NCBI GenBank assembly: GCA_018056275.1
Contig: JAGPFW010000021.1
Location: 1 to 11,078, forward strand
Source of the DNA: Patescibacteria group bacterium
GTDB taxonomy: Bacteria > Patescibacteriota > WWE3 > UBA101185 > UBA10185
Direction: 5' to 3'
DNA: 11,078 nt
Part shown: positions 1-6,333 of the stretch, in pieces
Position numbering within the stretch: position 1 is the stretch's first letter
Layout of the letters: each line of letters begins with the position of its first letter
The notes under the pieces: generated by a model
Seen by the model: the letters and a program-made list of their open reading frames with translations, nothing else
Database searches by the model: none
Told to the model about the DNA's origin: nothing
Translations under genes and position numbers: made by a program

Positions 1-515
1 GTATACCCTTGGATAAGGATTACTTGAATGAGTTGAAAAACCAGGTAAAGAGTAGGGATGTGAATGTTAAATTTATTGGAGGAGTTGATCACTCGGAAGT
101 GCCTAAATATCTGGAGCGAGCTCATTTTTTTGTTTCCGCTTCCTTAATGGAGGTCCAAAGTTTGGCGGTTATCGAAGCTCTAGCATCTGGTACCCCTGTC
201 ATATCATTAAATAACGAAACAACCGAAGAGTTGGTAAATGAGAAGGTAGGATATAACTTTCCCAAAGATACTGATCCTGAAACATTTGCAAAAAAGATAA
301 TGGAATATTCCCAGCTCTCTTCCCAAGACTATGAAATGATGTGTATGAGTTGTAGGGAAAGGGTTTCCCATATGGATTGGCGGCAGGTGAAAGAAAAAAC
401 CCTTGGGGTTTATAAAGATCTTATTACGAATTCCCATAATGCTTCTAGTCGCCATTTAAAAGATATGTTAAAAGGTATCCCAAAGGATGTGTTGAGTATC
501 TTAGCTGGTGATTAG
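1..515 (+). CDS. GT4-like glycosyltransferase, C-terminal part (5' end outside window)
   Basis: The reading frame is already open at base 3 with no start signal, so this is the 3' part of a larger gene. About 171 codons are visible, ending at TAG 513-515. The sequence matches the C-terminal Rossmann half of GT-B fold, GT4-type glycosyltransferases: a segment like 'VKFIGGV' followed by 'VPKYLERAHFFVSAS', then the E-x7-E nucleotide-sugar motif (E in 'SLMEVQSLAVIEAL') and 'ASGTPVI'. In this family that region binds the sugar-nucleotide donor. The final ~30 residues (after 'VYKDLI') are a less typical tail. Such enzymes usually build cell-surface polysaccharide or glycolipid in the cytoplasm or at the membrane, but donor and acceptor cannot be read from this fragment. 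It is followed by a promoter and the rRNA genes, so it is probably functionally unrelated to what lies downstream. The fold assignment is firm and the substrate unknown. Confidence 0.85.
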   Translation, partial: IPLDKDYLNELKNQVKSRDVNVKFIGGVDHSEVPKYLERAHFFVSASLMEVQSLAVIEALASGTPVISLNNETTEELVNEKVGYNFPKDTDPETFAKKIMEYSQLSSQDYEMMCMSCRERVSHMDWRQVKEKTLGVYKDLITNSHNASSRHLKDMLKGIPKDVLSILAGD

Positions 516-520
516 GGATT

Positions 521-551
521 TTTCCTTTTATTAAGACCAGGAAATTTTTTT
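521..551 (+). terminator. weak intrinsic terminator after the glycosyltransferase
   Basis: A 6-bp inverted repeat, TTTCCT (521-526) and AGGAAA (539-544), with a 12-nt loop is followed directly by a run of T (545-551). It lies just after the TAG stop at 513-515. The stem is short and AT-rich, so efficiency is doubtful, but position and T-run fit a terminator separating the glycosyltransferase from the RNA operon. Confidence 0.4.
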
Positions 552-552
552 G

Positions 553-581
553 TTGACATCTGCACTTCCTAATGATAAATT
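553..581 (+). promoter_or_regulatory. probable sigma70-type promoter of the tRNA-Ala/23S/5S operon
   Basis: A perfect -35 hexamer TTGACA (553-558) is followed after 15-17 bp by an AT-rich -10 candidate (GATAAA 574-579 or TAAATT 576-581, each 4 of 6 to TATAAT). It is the only strong promoter-like match between the upstream stop codon and tRNA-Ala. Transcription from here would give a leader of about 210 nt before the tRNA. Inferred from consensus only. Confidence 0.5.
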
Positions 582-799
582 ACACCCACCTGTAGGAATG
601 GTAATCATCTTCTTTATTATAGAAGCTCTGGTTTTTAGTGTTCCCGCAATTTTATTTGCGGTTTAATGACACTACTAACTCAAGCAATCGCTTGTGTTCA
701 AGAAATATTTGATTGAGTGTTTGTTGAGGCTTGATAATGAGCTTGTTTTTTCGCACACAATCAAATAGGATTTGGAGGATTGAATCTCTTTTGCTTTAT
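582..799 (+). promoter_or_regulatory. non-coding leader of the rRNA operon with several hairpins
   Basis: No convincing ORF lies here. Three inverted repeats can be read: CCGCAA 644-649 with TTGCGG 656-661 (6 bp, T-rich loop, TTT after it); CAAGC 681-685 with GCTTG 690-694; and a 10-bp stem TATTTGATTG 706-715 with CAATCAAATA 758-767 enclosing 42 nt. The last resembles the long-range stems that flank rRNA genes but here encloses no rRNA. They could be leader/antitermination or processing structures. No clear boxA was recognised. There is no 16S rRNA 3' end (no anti-Shine-Dalgarno tail) in this stretch. Confidence 0.45.
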
Positions 800-876
800 G
801 GGCTCGTAGCTCAATTGGCTAGAGCGCTGCTTTTGCATAGCAGAGGTAGCGGGTTCAATTCCCGCCGAGTCCACCA
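800..876 (+). tRNA. tRNA-Ala (anticodon UGC)
   Basis: A full 77-nt cloverleaf can be folded. The acceptor stem is GGGCTCG 800-806 with CGAGTCC 866-872; the anticodon stem is CTGCT 827-831 with AGCAG 839-843; the loop 832-838 carries anticodon TGC at 834-836; the T-arm contains GGTTCAATTCC. The third acceptor pair is G802-T870, the G3:U70 wobble that is the main identity element for alanyl-tRNA synthetase, which confirms the amino acid. The discriminator is A873 and CCA (874-876) is encoded. tRNA-Ala(UGC) is a usual resident of 16S-23S spacers; here it precedes 23S but no 16S lies before it. Confidence 0.97.
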
Positions 877-1095
877 AAAAAATTTTGTAAGAGTTTTTTT
901 GCCAACGCAAAAGGGATTGAGCTTTTTGTTGGGCCATCCTAGAGTGTAGCACTTTGAAAACTGAGTAAATTGTTCATAGACTAACACCTTCCCCCGAAGG
1001 TGAAAGTCAAAAATGTTCAATCATCGAAAAATTAACAACCAAATGCTTTGCATTTAGTTGTATTGTGCAAAAATTCGCAAGAAAATTTGCACACA
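877..1095 (+). other. tRNA-Ala to 23S spacer with processing hairpins
   Basis: This 219-nt spacer carries no ORF. Readable structures are: an imperfect hairpin 901-934; the 5' arm of the 23S processing stem 950-976 (listed separately); a perfect hairpin CACCTTC 985-991 with GAAGGTG 996-1002, extended by GACT 979-982 with AGTC 1005-1008; a hairpin AAATGC 1041-1046 with GCATTT 1050-1055, extended by CAAC/GTTG (1036-1060); and TGTGCAAA 1064-1071 with TTTGCACA 1086-1093, which abuts the 23S start. All lie inside the arms of the long processing stem and would be trimmed during maturation. Confidence 0.6.
950..976 (+). repeat. 5' arm of the 23S rRNA processing stem
   Basis: Bases 950-976 pair with 5946-5973 across the whole 23S gene. 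The core AAAACTGAGTAAATTG (957-972) is exactly complementary to 5951-5966. Two G-U pairs and an A-U pair continue it, then CACT (950-953) pairs with AGTG (5970-5973). On the inner side TTCA (973-976) pairs with TGAA (5946-5949) past a single bulged C5950. The result is about 27 bp with one bulge, the classic substrate geometry for RNase III excision of pre-23S rRNA. Confidence 0.88.
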
Positions 1096-1404
1096 AAGAA
1101 AGATACTCATGTGCATGGTGAATGCCTTGGGTCTTGATGCCGAAGAAGGACGCACTAGGCTGCGAAAAGCCTCGAGGAGTTGCCAAGAAACGCTATAACT
1201 CGGGGATTTCCGAATGGGACAACCCTTCTGTCATAAGACAGAAATCCTTTACTGAAAATTTACCTTTAGGGTAGATCATAGGTAATGAGAAGGTAACCCG
1301 GCGAACTGACACATCTTAGTAGCCGGAGGAAAAGAAACTAAGATACACCTAATTTATTAGGTAAAGTATTTCCTAAGTAGCGGCGAGCGAACGGGAAACA
1401 GCCC

Positions 1405-1526
1405 AAACTCAAGTTCAGATCTATTTATTTAGATCCGTTAAGACTTTGATTTATCAAAATCCTAGCGACTTGGGGGTATGGAAACTCTATGTCTTAAGAT
1501 AGAGAAGTTACAAAGTTTTTTTGTAG
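1405..1526 (+). other. 23S domain I expansion (about 95 nt longer than E. coli)
   Basis: Between the conserved AGCCC (near 1400) and the conserved segment starting GGAGAAGC (about 1527), E. coli has roughly 27 nt and this gene about 122. The extra sequence folds into local hairpins: GATCTA 1418-1423 with TAGATC 1430-1435; TTTGAT 1445-1450 with ATCAAA 1453-1458; CTCTAT 1485-1490 with ATAGAG 1499-1504. The location corresponds to the H15/H16 region, where some bacteria such as mycobacteria also carry extra helices. It has no splice-like flanking structure and no ORF, so it is read as an expansion retained in the rRNA and not an intron. The alignment to E. coli was made by eye. Confidence 0.6.
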
Positions 1527-1687
1527 GAGAAGCTTTCTGGAAAGCGGCGCCATAGCGGGTAATAGCCCCGTATCCGAAACAAAAAAACCTTCTTGAGTTT
1601 TCCTGAGTAACACGAGTCACGTGTAACCTTGTGTGAAGATAGCAGGACCATCTGCTAAGGCTAAATACATCAAGACACCGATAGTGG

Positions 1688-1721
<34 letters not shown>

Positions 1722-2325
1722 TTGTAGGGGAGTGAAATAGAACCTGAAACCGTGCACAGACAAGCTGATAAAGCCCCGTCGTATTTATACGATTGAGGGT
1801 GATATTGTGCCTATTGAAAAATGAGCCAACGAGTTAATAGGATGCGCAAGCTTAAGCAATTAAGTTGTGGAGGCGTAGGGAAACCGAGTCTTAACCGGCG
1901 CATATCCATATTTATATGGATTAGTGCATTCTATTAGACCCGAAGCCTGGTGAGCTAACCATGGGCAGGGTGAACTTGTCGTAATTGACAAGGGAGGCCC
2001 GAACCGGTGTATGTGAAAAAATGCTCGGATGACCTGTGGTTAGGGCCGAAACGGTAATCGAACCAGGTGATAGCTGGCTCTCCCCGAAATATATGTAGGT
2101 ATAGCCTCGATCTTATATGGTTTGTGAGGTAGAGAAACTGAAAAGAACTTGGGCGCTTGCGTACCAGTTTTTACCAAACTCCGAATGCGCAAACCTTTGA
2201 TCGGGAGTCAGTTCTAGGGAGCAAGTTCCTAGCGCAAAAGGGAAACATCCCGGACCATCAGCTAAGGTCCCTAATCTTTGCTTAGTGAGAAAGAAAGTGA
2301 AACTGTTTAGACAGCTAGGAGGTTG

Positions 2326-2359
<34 letters not shown>

Positions 2360-3236
2360 CAGCTCACTAGTTAAACGGTCTCGCGTCGAAAATGTAACGG
2401 GACTCAAGCAAAGAACCGACGCTATGGTTTTGTCATAATTTATTATGGCAGAAGGTAGGGGAGCATTGATGTCATTCAAACTAATATTTTTGCTTGCAAA
2501 AACAAGTTTGAATCTAGGCTGTGAAGGTAGACTCGCGAGAGCTACTGGAGCGTCATCAAGAGAGAATGTTGGCATGAGTAACGAGAAGGAGGTGAGAACC
2601 CTCCTCGCCGAAAGTCTAAGGGTTCCTCCGCTATGTCAGTCATCGGAGGGTTAGTCGACCCTAAGGCGAGGCCGAAAGGCGTAGCCGATGGATAGCAGGT
2701 TAATATTCCTGCACTACTATAAAACCGTTTTACCAATGGAGGGACGGAGTTTGATAAGCTGGGTCCATTAAGGATTTGGGTTCCAAGAGCAAGTTAGGAA
2801 GCGATAGGAAAATCCGCGCTTCCGTTTAAGGCAAGCTTGAGGGAGAGGTCCATCTTCGGATGGAGTATTCAGCTGAGTTAAGCTTCCAAGAAAAGCTTCT
2901 AGGGAGGTTTTATAGTATTCGTACCGCAAACCGACACAGGTAGATGGGTAGAGGATACCAAGGCGAACGAGAGAACCGTGGTTGAGGAACTAGGCAAATT
3001 ACATCCGTAACTTAGGGAAAAGGATGCCCTATCGCAAGATAGGGGGCACAAAAATGGCTCAAGCGACTGTTTATTAAAAACACAGGTCCCTGCTTAACTC
3101 GTAAGAGGACGTATAGGGGCCGACACCTGCCCAGTGCCCGTAAGTTAAAACTGGAGGTGATTCCTTTACTTGTAAAGGATGAGCTTTTGGTCCAAGCTCG
3201 GGTGAACGGCAGCAGTAACTATAACTGTTCTAAGGT

Positions 3237-3976
3237 AAACAACGCGCTGCTTTAGTAAAATTTGGCTATATGCTGGGATATCTGGAGTATCTGATACTAG
3301 GCATTTGATTGTAATAATTAACTTTATTATAATTAGCTTAATGCCTAAAAATGTATTCAGTGCAGACAATCAGCAGGAAAGGCTAAGAATCATAGGTTGG
3401 ATAGTTGGTTTTGTAGATGGTGAAGGTGCTTTTACAGTTAGCATTTTCAAAAATTCCACTGCAAAACTTGGATTGCAAGTGTTTCCAGAGTTTATTGTAA
3501 CTCAGGGAGCAAAGAGTAAAGATGTTCTAGATCTCTTTCAGGATTTTTTCTCTTGTGGGAAAGTATATCTTAATAAAAGATATGATAATCACAGGGAAAA
3601 CCTTTACCGTTATTGTGTTAGATCTATTGGTGATCTCAATACAATTATCATTCCATTTTTTAAAGAGAATGAATTAAGAACGGCAAAGAAGCGAGATTTT
3701 GAGTATTTCTGCGAAGTACTTAATCTCATGGACAAAAGAGAGCATCTAGTTTTATCTGGAATTGAAAGAATCTCCAAAATAGCTATGCAAATGAACCGAA
3801 AGGTGAAACCTAAATTCTTAGAATCCCCACAGACTAAACGCCGAACTTGATAAAAAGGCTGTTTATCAAGAAGATATAGTCGCATCTGCATGGCGACATG
3901 CAGTAACGGAAATTTGAGGGAAATTCCGTTTGAAGTCCCTTCCCATTATGTGATATGGAAAGAGATAAAGAATGTA
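3237..3976 (+). mobile_element. group I intron at 23S position 1931 (IB-like), with LAGLIDADG ORF
   Basis: It interrupts the near-universal CTAAGGT|AGCG sequence, equivalent to insertion after E. coli U1931, a site used by Thermotoga and Simkania introns. Core helices read directly: P1, exon CTAAGGT 3230-3236 with GCTTTAG 3249-3255, giving the required U-G pair at the 5' splice site (T3236-G3249); P10, exon 2 AGCG 3977-3980 with CGCT 3245-3248; P3, TTTGGC 3261-3266 with GCCGAA 3840-3845; a helix closing the ORF, GGGAT 3275-3279 with ATCCC 3823-3827; P7, GACTA 3832-3836 with TAGTC 3877-3881; P8, 3846-3854 with 3862-3870; P9, CTGCATG 3886-3892 with CATGCAG 3897-3903 on a GCGA tetraloop; P9.1, 3905-3930. 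P3' follows P7 after 3 nt with no P7.1/P7.2, which fits IB. The last nucleotide implied by P10 and the exon alignment is A3976, not the usual G. Length is 740 nt. Confidence 0.92.
3341..3850 (+). CDS. LAGLIDADG homing endonuclease of intron 1 (single-motif type)
   Basis: From ATG 3341 this encodes 169 aa. An in-frame TTG at 3305 would add 12 hydrophobic residues unlike the family, so the ATG is preferred; no ribosome-binding site is visible. Residues 19-29 (GWIVGFVDGEG) are the LAGLIDADG helix with its metal-binding acidic residue D26. The sequence after it ('GAFTVSI', then 'FIVTQ' at about 51-55) is typical of the LAGLIDADG_1 family. Only one motif is present, so the enzyme should act as a homodimer, as I-CreI, I-CeuI and the Thermotoga L1931 enzymes do. 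Its expected role is to cut intronless 23S genes near position 1931 and so spread the intron; some relatives also help splicing. The last codons lie inside P7, P3' and P8 of the intron, with the TGA stop at 3848-3850 in the P8 5' strand. The frame is intact and the key motif preserved, so activity is plausible. Confidence 0.9.
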   Translation: MPKNVFSADNQQERLRIIGWIVGFVDGEGAFTVSIFKNSTAKLGLQVFPEFIVTQGAKSKDVLDLFQDFFSCGKVYLNKRYDNHRENLYRYCVRSIGDLNTIIIPFFKENELRTAKKRDFEYFCEVLNLMDKREHLVLSGIERISKIAMQMNRKVKPKFLESPQTKRRT

Positions 3977-4467
3977 AGCGTAATCCCTTGCCGGGTAAGT
4001 TCCGGCCTGCACGAAAGGTGTAACGACTTGAGCACTCTCTTAATCACGGACTCGGTGAAATTGAACTACCGGTCAAGATGCCGGTTACCTGTTGCTGGAC
4101 AGATAGACCCCGTGGAGCTTTACTGTATTCTGACATTGGTGCGTATCGTAAATTGTGTAGTGTAGGAGGGAGCGTTTTTCAGCCCAACGGCTTAAAAATG
4201 CGTCAATGAAACACCTCTCTGTTTATAATACAAACCTAACTGTTTCCCGTTATCCGGGAAGAGGACAATGTTTGGAGGACAGTTTATCTGGGGCGGATTC
4301 CTGCTAAAAAGTAACGCAGGAGCACAAAGGTTCCCTTATCTCGGATGGAAATCGAGATGTAAGCGTAAAGGTAAATGGGAGCTTGACTGCAAGACACACA
4401 AGTCGCGCAGATACGAAAGTAGGTCTTAGTGATCTTCCGTGCGCCTAATGGTAGGCCCGGAACTTAT

Positions 4468-4501
<34 letters not shown>

Positions 4502-4541
4502 AGTGCCCGAGCGCCCACAGCGGCGGCACTGTTTGGCACCT

Positions 4542-5389
4542 ACAAGGAAATAGAAAGGGGTGCTATCGGAGAAATCCGATACCAAAAATTTGGCTAATAA
4601 CGGTGGAGTCCTAATGTACATTGTGTTAATATCTGTACATGGATAATACCGTGGGAAGTCTAACAAAGGTTCAGAAATCCATAATAACAGGTAAATTGTT
4701 GGGAGATGGCTCTTTAAGAAGGAGAAAAAATTCTCTTCTGGAGATAAATCATTCCAATAAACAGAGGGAGTATGTTTTTTGGTTGTATAGGATGTTAAAA
4801 AATTATGTTTTAACACCCCCAAAGCTACGAATATCTGGTAAAAATAGATTTTCGTATAGATTTACAACCAAAAGTATACCCGAATTAAATTGCTTTTATG
4901 AGGATTATTATTCCTCTAAAGGTTATAAATCTGTTCCCAAAAATCTAAATCTAAACTCTTTGACATTAGCAGTTTGGTTTATGGATGATGGGTCTAAAGA
5001 CAGAGATTCTGTTTATTTTAATACTCAACAATTTGACCTGGAAGATCAGCTTTTTTTGCTGAAAAAACTATCCGAAATTGGTTTAGAAGGTTCTTTGAAT
5101 AAAGACAAAAACTATTTTAGGATTAGGCTTTATAAGAAATGTTTGTGCAAGTTTAACATCTTAGTAGAGCCGTTAGTACTTAAAAGTATGAAGTACAAAC
5201 TTTTGTTATGACCCCGTATCGACTGATTCTGTTGAGTTTTACTCAATGGAAGAGATGTTAGGTACTTTATTTGAGTAAAGATAAAGCCTTGCATAATACG
5301 CCAACTCCTATCTCTTTAAACATATGGATGGTTTAGAGGTATGAGGAAGAAGATATAGTCAGTGTAACTAGTAATAGTTAATTAGCATG
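4542..5389 (+). mobile_element. group I intron at 23S position 2500 (IA-like), with LAGLIDADG ORF
   Basis: It splits GGCACCT|CGATGTCG, equivalent to E. coli U2500/C2501 in the peptidyl-transferase centre. Visible helices: P1, exon GGCACCT 4535-4541 with GGGTGCT 4558-4564, with the U-G splice-site pair T4541-G4558; P2, TATCGGA 4564-4570 with TCCGATA 4575-4581 on a GAAA tetraloop, sharing an end base with P1; P3, TTGGC 4590-4594 with GCCAA 5300-5304; a helix closing the ORF, ATAACGG 4597-4603 with CCGTAT 5214-5219 (one bulged A); P7, GACT 5221-5224 with AGTC 5357-5360; P7.1, TTGAGT 5232-5237 with ACTCAA 5241-5246; P7.2, 5261-5270 with 5281-5288; P8, 5313-5321 with 5331-5339; P9, TAACTA 5365-5370 with TAGTTA 5375-5380 on a GTAA loop. 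Extra hairpins between P7 and P3' are a hallmark of subgroup IA. The intron ends in the normal G (G5389). P10 is weak. Length is 848 nt. Confidence 0.9.
4639..5211 (+). CDS. LAGLIDADG homing endonuclease of intron 2 (two-motif type)
   Basis: The product is 190 aa from ATG 4639 to TGA 5209-5211. Two LAGLIDADG-type helices are visible: residues about 15-25 (IITGKLLGDGS, acidic D23) and about 107-119 (SLTLAVWFMDDGS, D116/D117). The pattern, including 'NHSNKQREYVFWLY' and 'KSVPKNLNLNSLTLAVWFMDDG', is characteristic of the monomeric double-motif family to which many organellar intron endonucleases belong (LAGLIDADG_2 type). It should cut intronless 23S genes near position 2500 and drive homing of its host intron. 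The ORF sits between the strands of an intron core helix, and its stop lies just before the 3' strand of that helix. The start codon is buried in a 7-bp stem (4614-4620 with 4634-4640). It is not close in sequence to the intron 1 enzyme, so the two introns look independently acquired. Both catalytic positions are kept. Confidence 0.9.
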   Translation: MDNTVGSLTKVQKSIITGKLLGDGSLRRRKNSLLEINHSNKQREYVFWLYRMLKNYVLTPPKLRISGKNRFSYRFTTKSIPELNCFYEDYYSSKGYKSVPKNLNLNSLTLAVWFMDDGSKDRDSVYFNTQQFDLEDQLFLLKKLSEIGLEGSLNKDKNYFRIRLYKKCLCKFNILVEPLVLKSMKYKLLL

Positions 5390-5422
5390 CGATGTCGACT
5401 CTTCTTATCCTGGGGCTGGAGT

Positions 5423-5455
<33 letters not shown>

Positions 5456-5750
5456 AAGGAGCGTTAGTTGGGTTTAGAGCGTTGTAAGACAGCTCGGTCC
5501 CTTTCCGCAACAGGCGTAGAGTTTTGAGGGGAGTCATTCCTAGTACGAGAGGACCGGAATGAACGAGTCTCTGGTGTACCAGTTGTTCTGCCAAGAGCAT
5601 CGCTGGGTAGCTACACTCGGATGTGATAAGCACTGAAAGCATCTAAGTACGAAGCACACCCCAAGATTAAAACTCATCCCATTTATGGGACGCAATTCCT
5701 GGGAGACTACCAGGTTGATAGGCTGCAGGTGTAAGCCCCGTAAGGGGTGC

Positions 5751-5838
5751 GTAGATATCTTTATTGTCAAATCGGCTTTTTGAAGCGTTAGAGCTTGCTC
5801 TAGTGCAGATGAAATATGATGCGACGCTTAAGGAATCT
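5751..5838 (+). other. 23S domain VI expansion (about 85 nt longer than E. coli)
   Basis: Between GTGTAAGC...GGGGTG (matching the H99-H100 region) and the conserved GTACTAAT near the 3' end, E. coli has almost nothing and this gene has about 88 nt. The insert folds as a branched domain: a closing stem GATATCTT 5754-5761 with AAGGAATC 5830-5837 (one mismatch), an inner stem AAGCGT 5783-5788 with ACGCTT 5824-5829, and within it a hairpin TAGAGC 5789-5794 with GCTCTA 5797-5802. It lacks intron-like P1/P10 or P7 sequences and any ORF, so it probably remains in the mature rRNA as a peripheral helix. Mycobacteria also show an extra helix near H100. Confidence 0.6.
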
Positions 5839-5873
5839 CAGCCGAGCAGTACTAATTATTGCGCATCTTTCAT

Positions 5874-6040
5874 TTTTACAACTAAGTGCATTGCATTTGG
5901 GTGTGAATTTTGGTGAAGGAGCATTTAAATTTATACGAATCAAAGTGAACCAATTTACTCAGTTTTTAGAGTGTTTTAGCCTGTTTACAGGGGTTGTTTT
6001 TACCTAAAACACTTTATTTGACAATTTATTTTGTAGGCAG
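5874..6040 (+). other. 23S to 5S spacer
   Basis: A 167-nt spacer without coding capacity. It holds an imperfect hairpin 5879-5903 (10 of 11 positions paired, counting wobbles), the 3' arm of the 23S processing stem (5946-5973), a small hairpin CCTG/CAGG near 5982-5993, and the 5' half of a short stem flanking 5S (AGGCA 6035-6039, pairing with TGCCT 6158-6162). No terminator-like structure was found, consistent with 23S and 5S being cotranscribed. Confidence 0.6.
5946..5973 (+). repeat. 3' arm of the 23S rRNA processing stem
   Basis: This is the complement of 950-976. CAATTTACTCAGTTTT (5951-5966) pairs perfectly with 957-972, continuing through two G-U pairs and one A-U pair to AGTG 5970-5973. 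C5950 is a one-base bulge, and TGAA 5946-5949 completes the inner end. It brings the 23S ends together for RNase III cleavage although about 5 kb, including both introns, lies between. Confidence 0.88.
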
Positions 6041-6157
6041 TATCTCGGTGACGATAGCAATAGGGACCCACCTCTTACCATTCCGAACAGAGAAGTTAAA
6101 CCTATTAGCGCCGAAAATACTGAATTTATTTGGGAAGATAGGTCGTCGCCGGGATTT
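6041..6157 (+). rRNA. rrf: 5S ribosomal RNA
   Basis: About 117 nt. The terminal helix pairs ATCTCGGTGACGA (6042-6054) with TCGTCGCCGGGAT (6143-6155), with a few G-U pairs. The diagnostic loop B/C region is present: GGGACCCACCTC then CCATTCCGAACAGAGAAGTTAAAC, followed by AGCGCCGA, all matching bacterial 5S. An outer stem AGGCA 6035-6039 with TGCCT 6158-6162 probably serves precursor processing. Exact ends are uncertain by a few bases. It is the last gene of the tRNA-Ala-23S-5S unit. Confidence 0.95.
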
Positions 6158-6333
6158 TGCCTATAAGATAGCTGTAGATTGTACTTTTTCTCGTGGGCTT
6201 AACTTTTCCTTTTGTACAAGTCCACAAGTATAAGTCTTGATTAAAGCTTAAATACTGGTTTGTCACTTTGTTGTATTTAGGGCTTAAAAGTAAAAATTGA
6301 AGTAACAAATTAATCAAAGTGAGATTTAAATTT
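6158..6333 (+). promoter_or_regulatory. 5S to rpsA intergenic region with two overlapping hairpins
   Basis: No ORF is supported here. Two stems that cannot form together are visible: TTGTAC 6179-6184 with GTACAA 6214-6219, and GTGGGCTT 6193-6200 with AAGTCCAC 6218-6225 (8 bp including one G-T). Neither is followed by a clean T-run, so termination here is uncertain. TTGTCA 6260-6265 is a possible -35 with only a poor -10 (CTTAAA 6283-6288) at 17 bp. The region is either a weak terminator plus promoter, or the leader through which transcription passes from 5S into rpsA. Confidence 0.35.

Noticed and set aside
877..900. A and T runs just after tRNA-Ala as a terminator.
   Set aside because: There is no stem before the T-run at 893-900, and the processing stem further on shows the transcript continues into 23S.
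731..1020. Short ORFs on both strands over tRNA-Ala and its flanks (72, 63 and 69 codons).
   Set aside because: They lie over a well-folded tRNA and over processing hairpins, resemble no known protein and are chance open frames.
3890..4165. A 91-codon + strand ORF spanning the 3' end of intron 1 and exon 2.
   Set aside because: Most of it is conserved 23S sequence and intron P9 structure; the protein has no recognisable motif.
6018..6046. TTGACA at 6018-6023 as a separate promoter for 5S.
   Set aside because: At 17-bp spacing the -10 would be TATCTC at 6041-6046, inside the mature 5S, so transcription would start within the gene.
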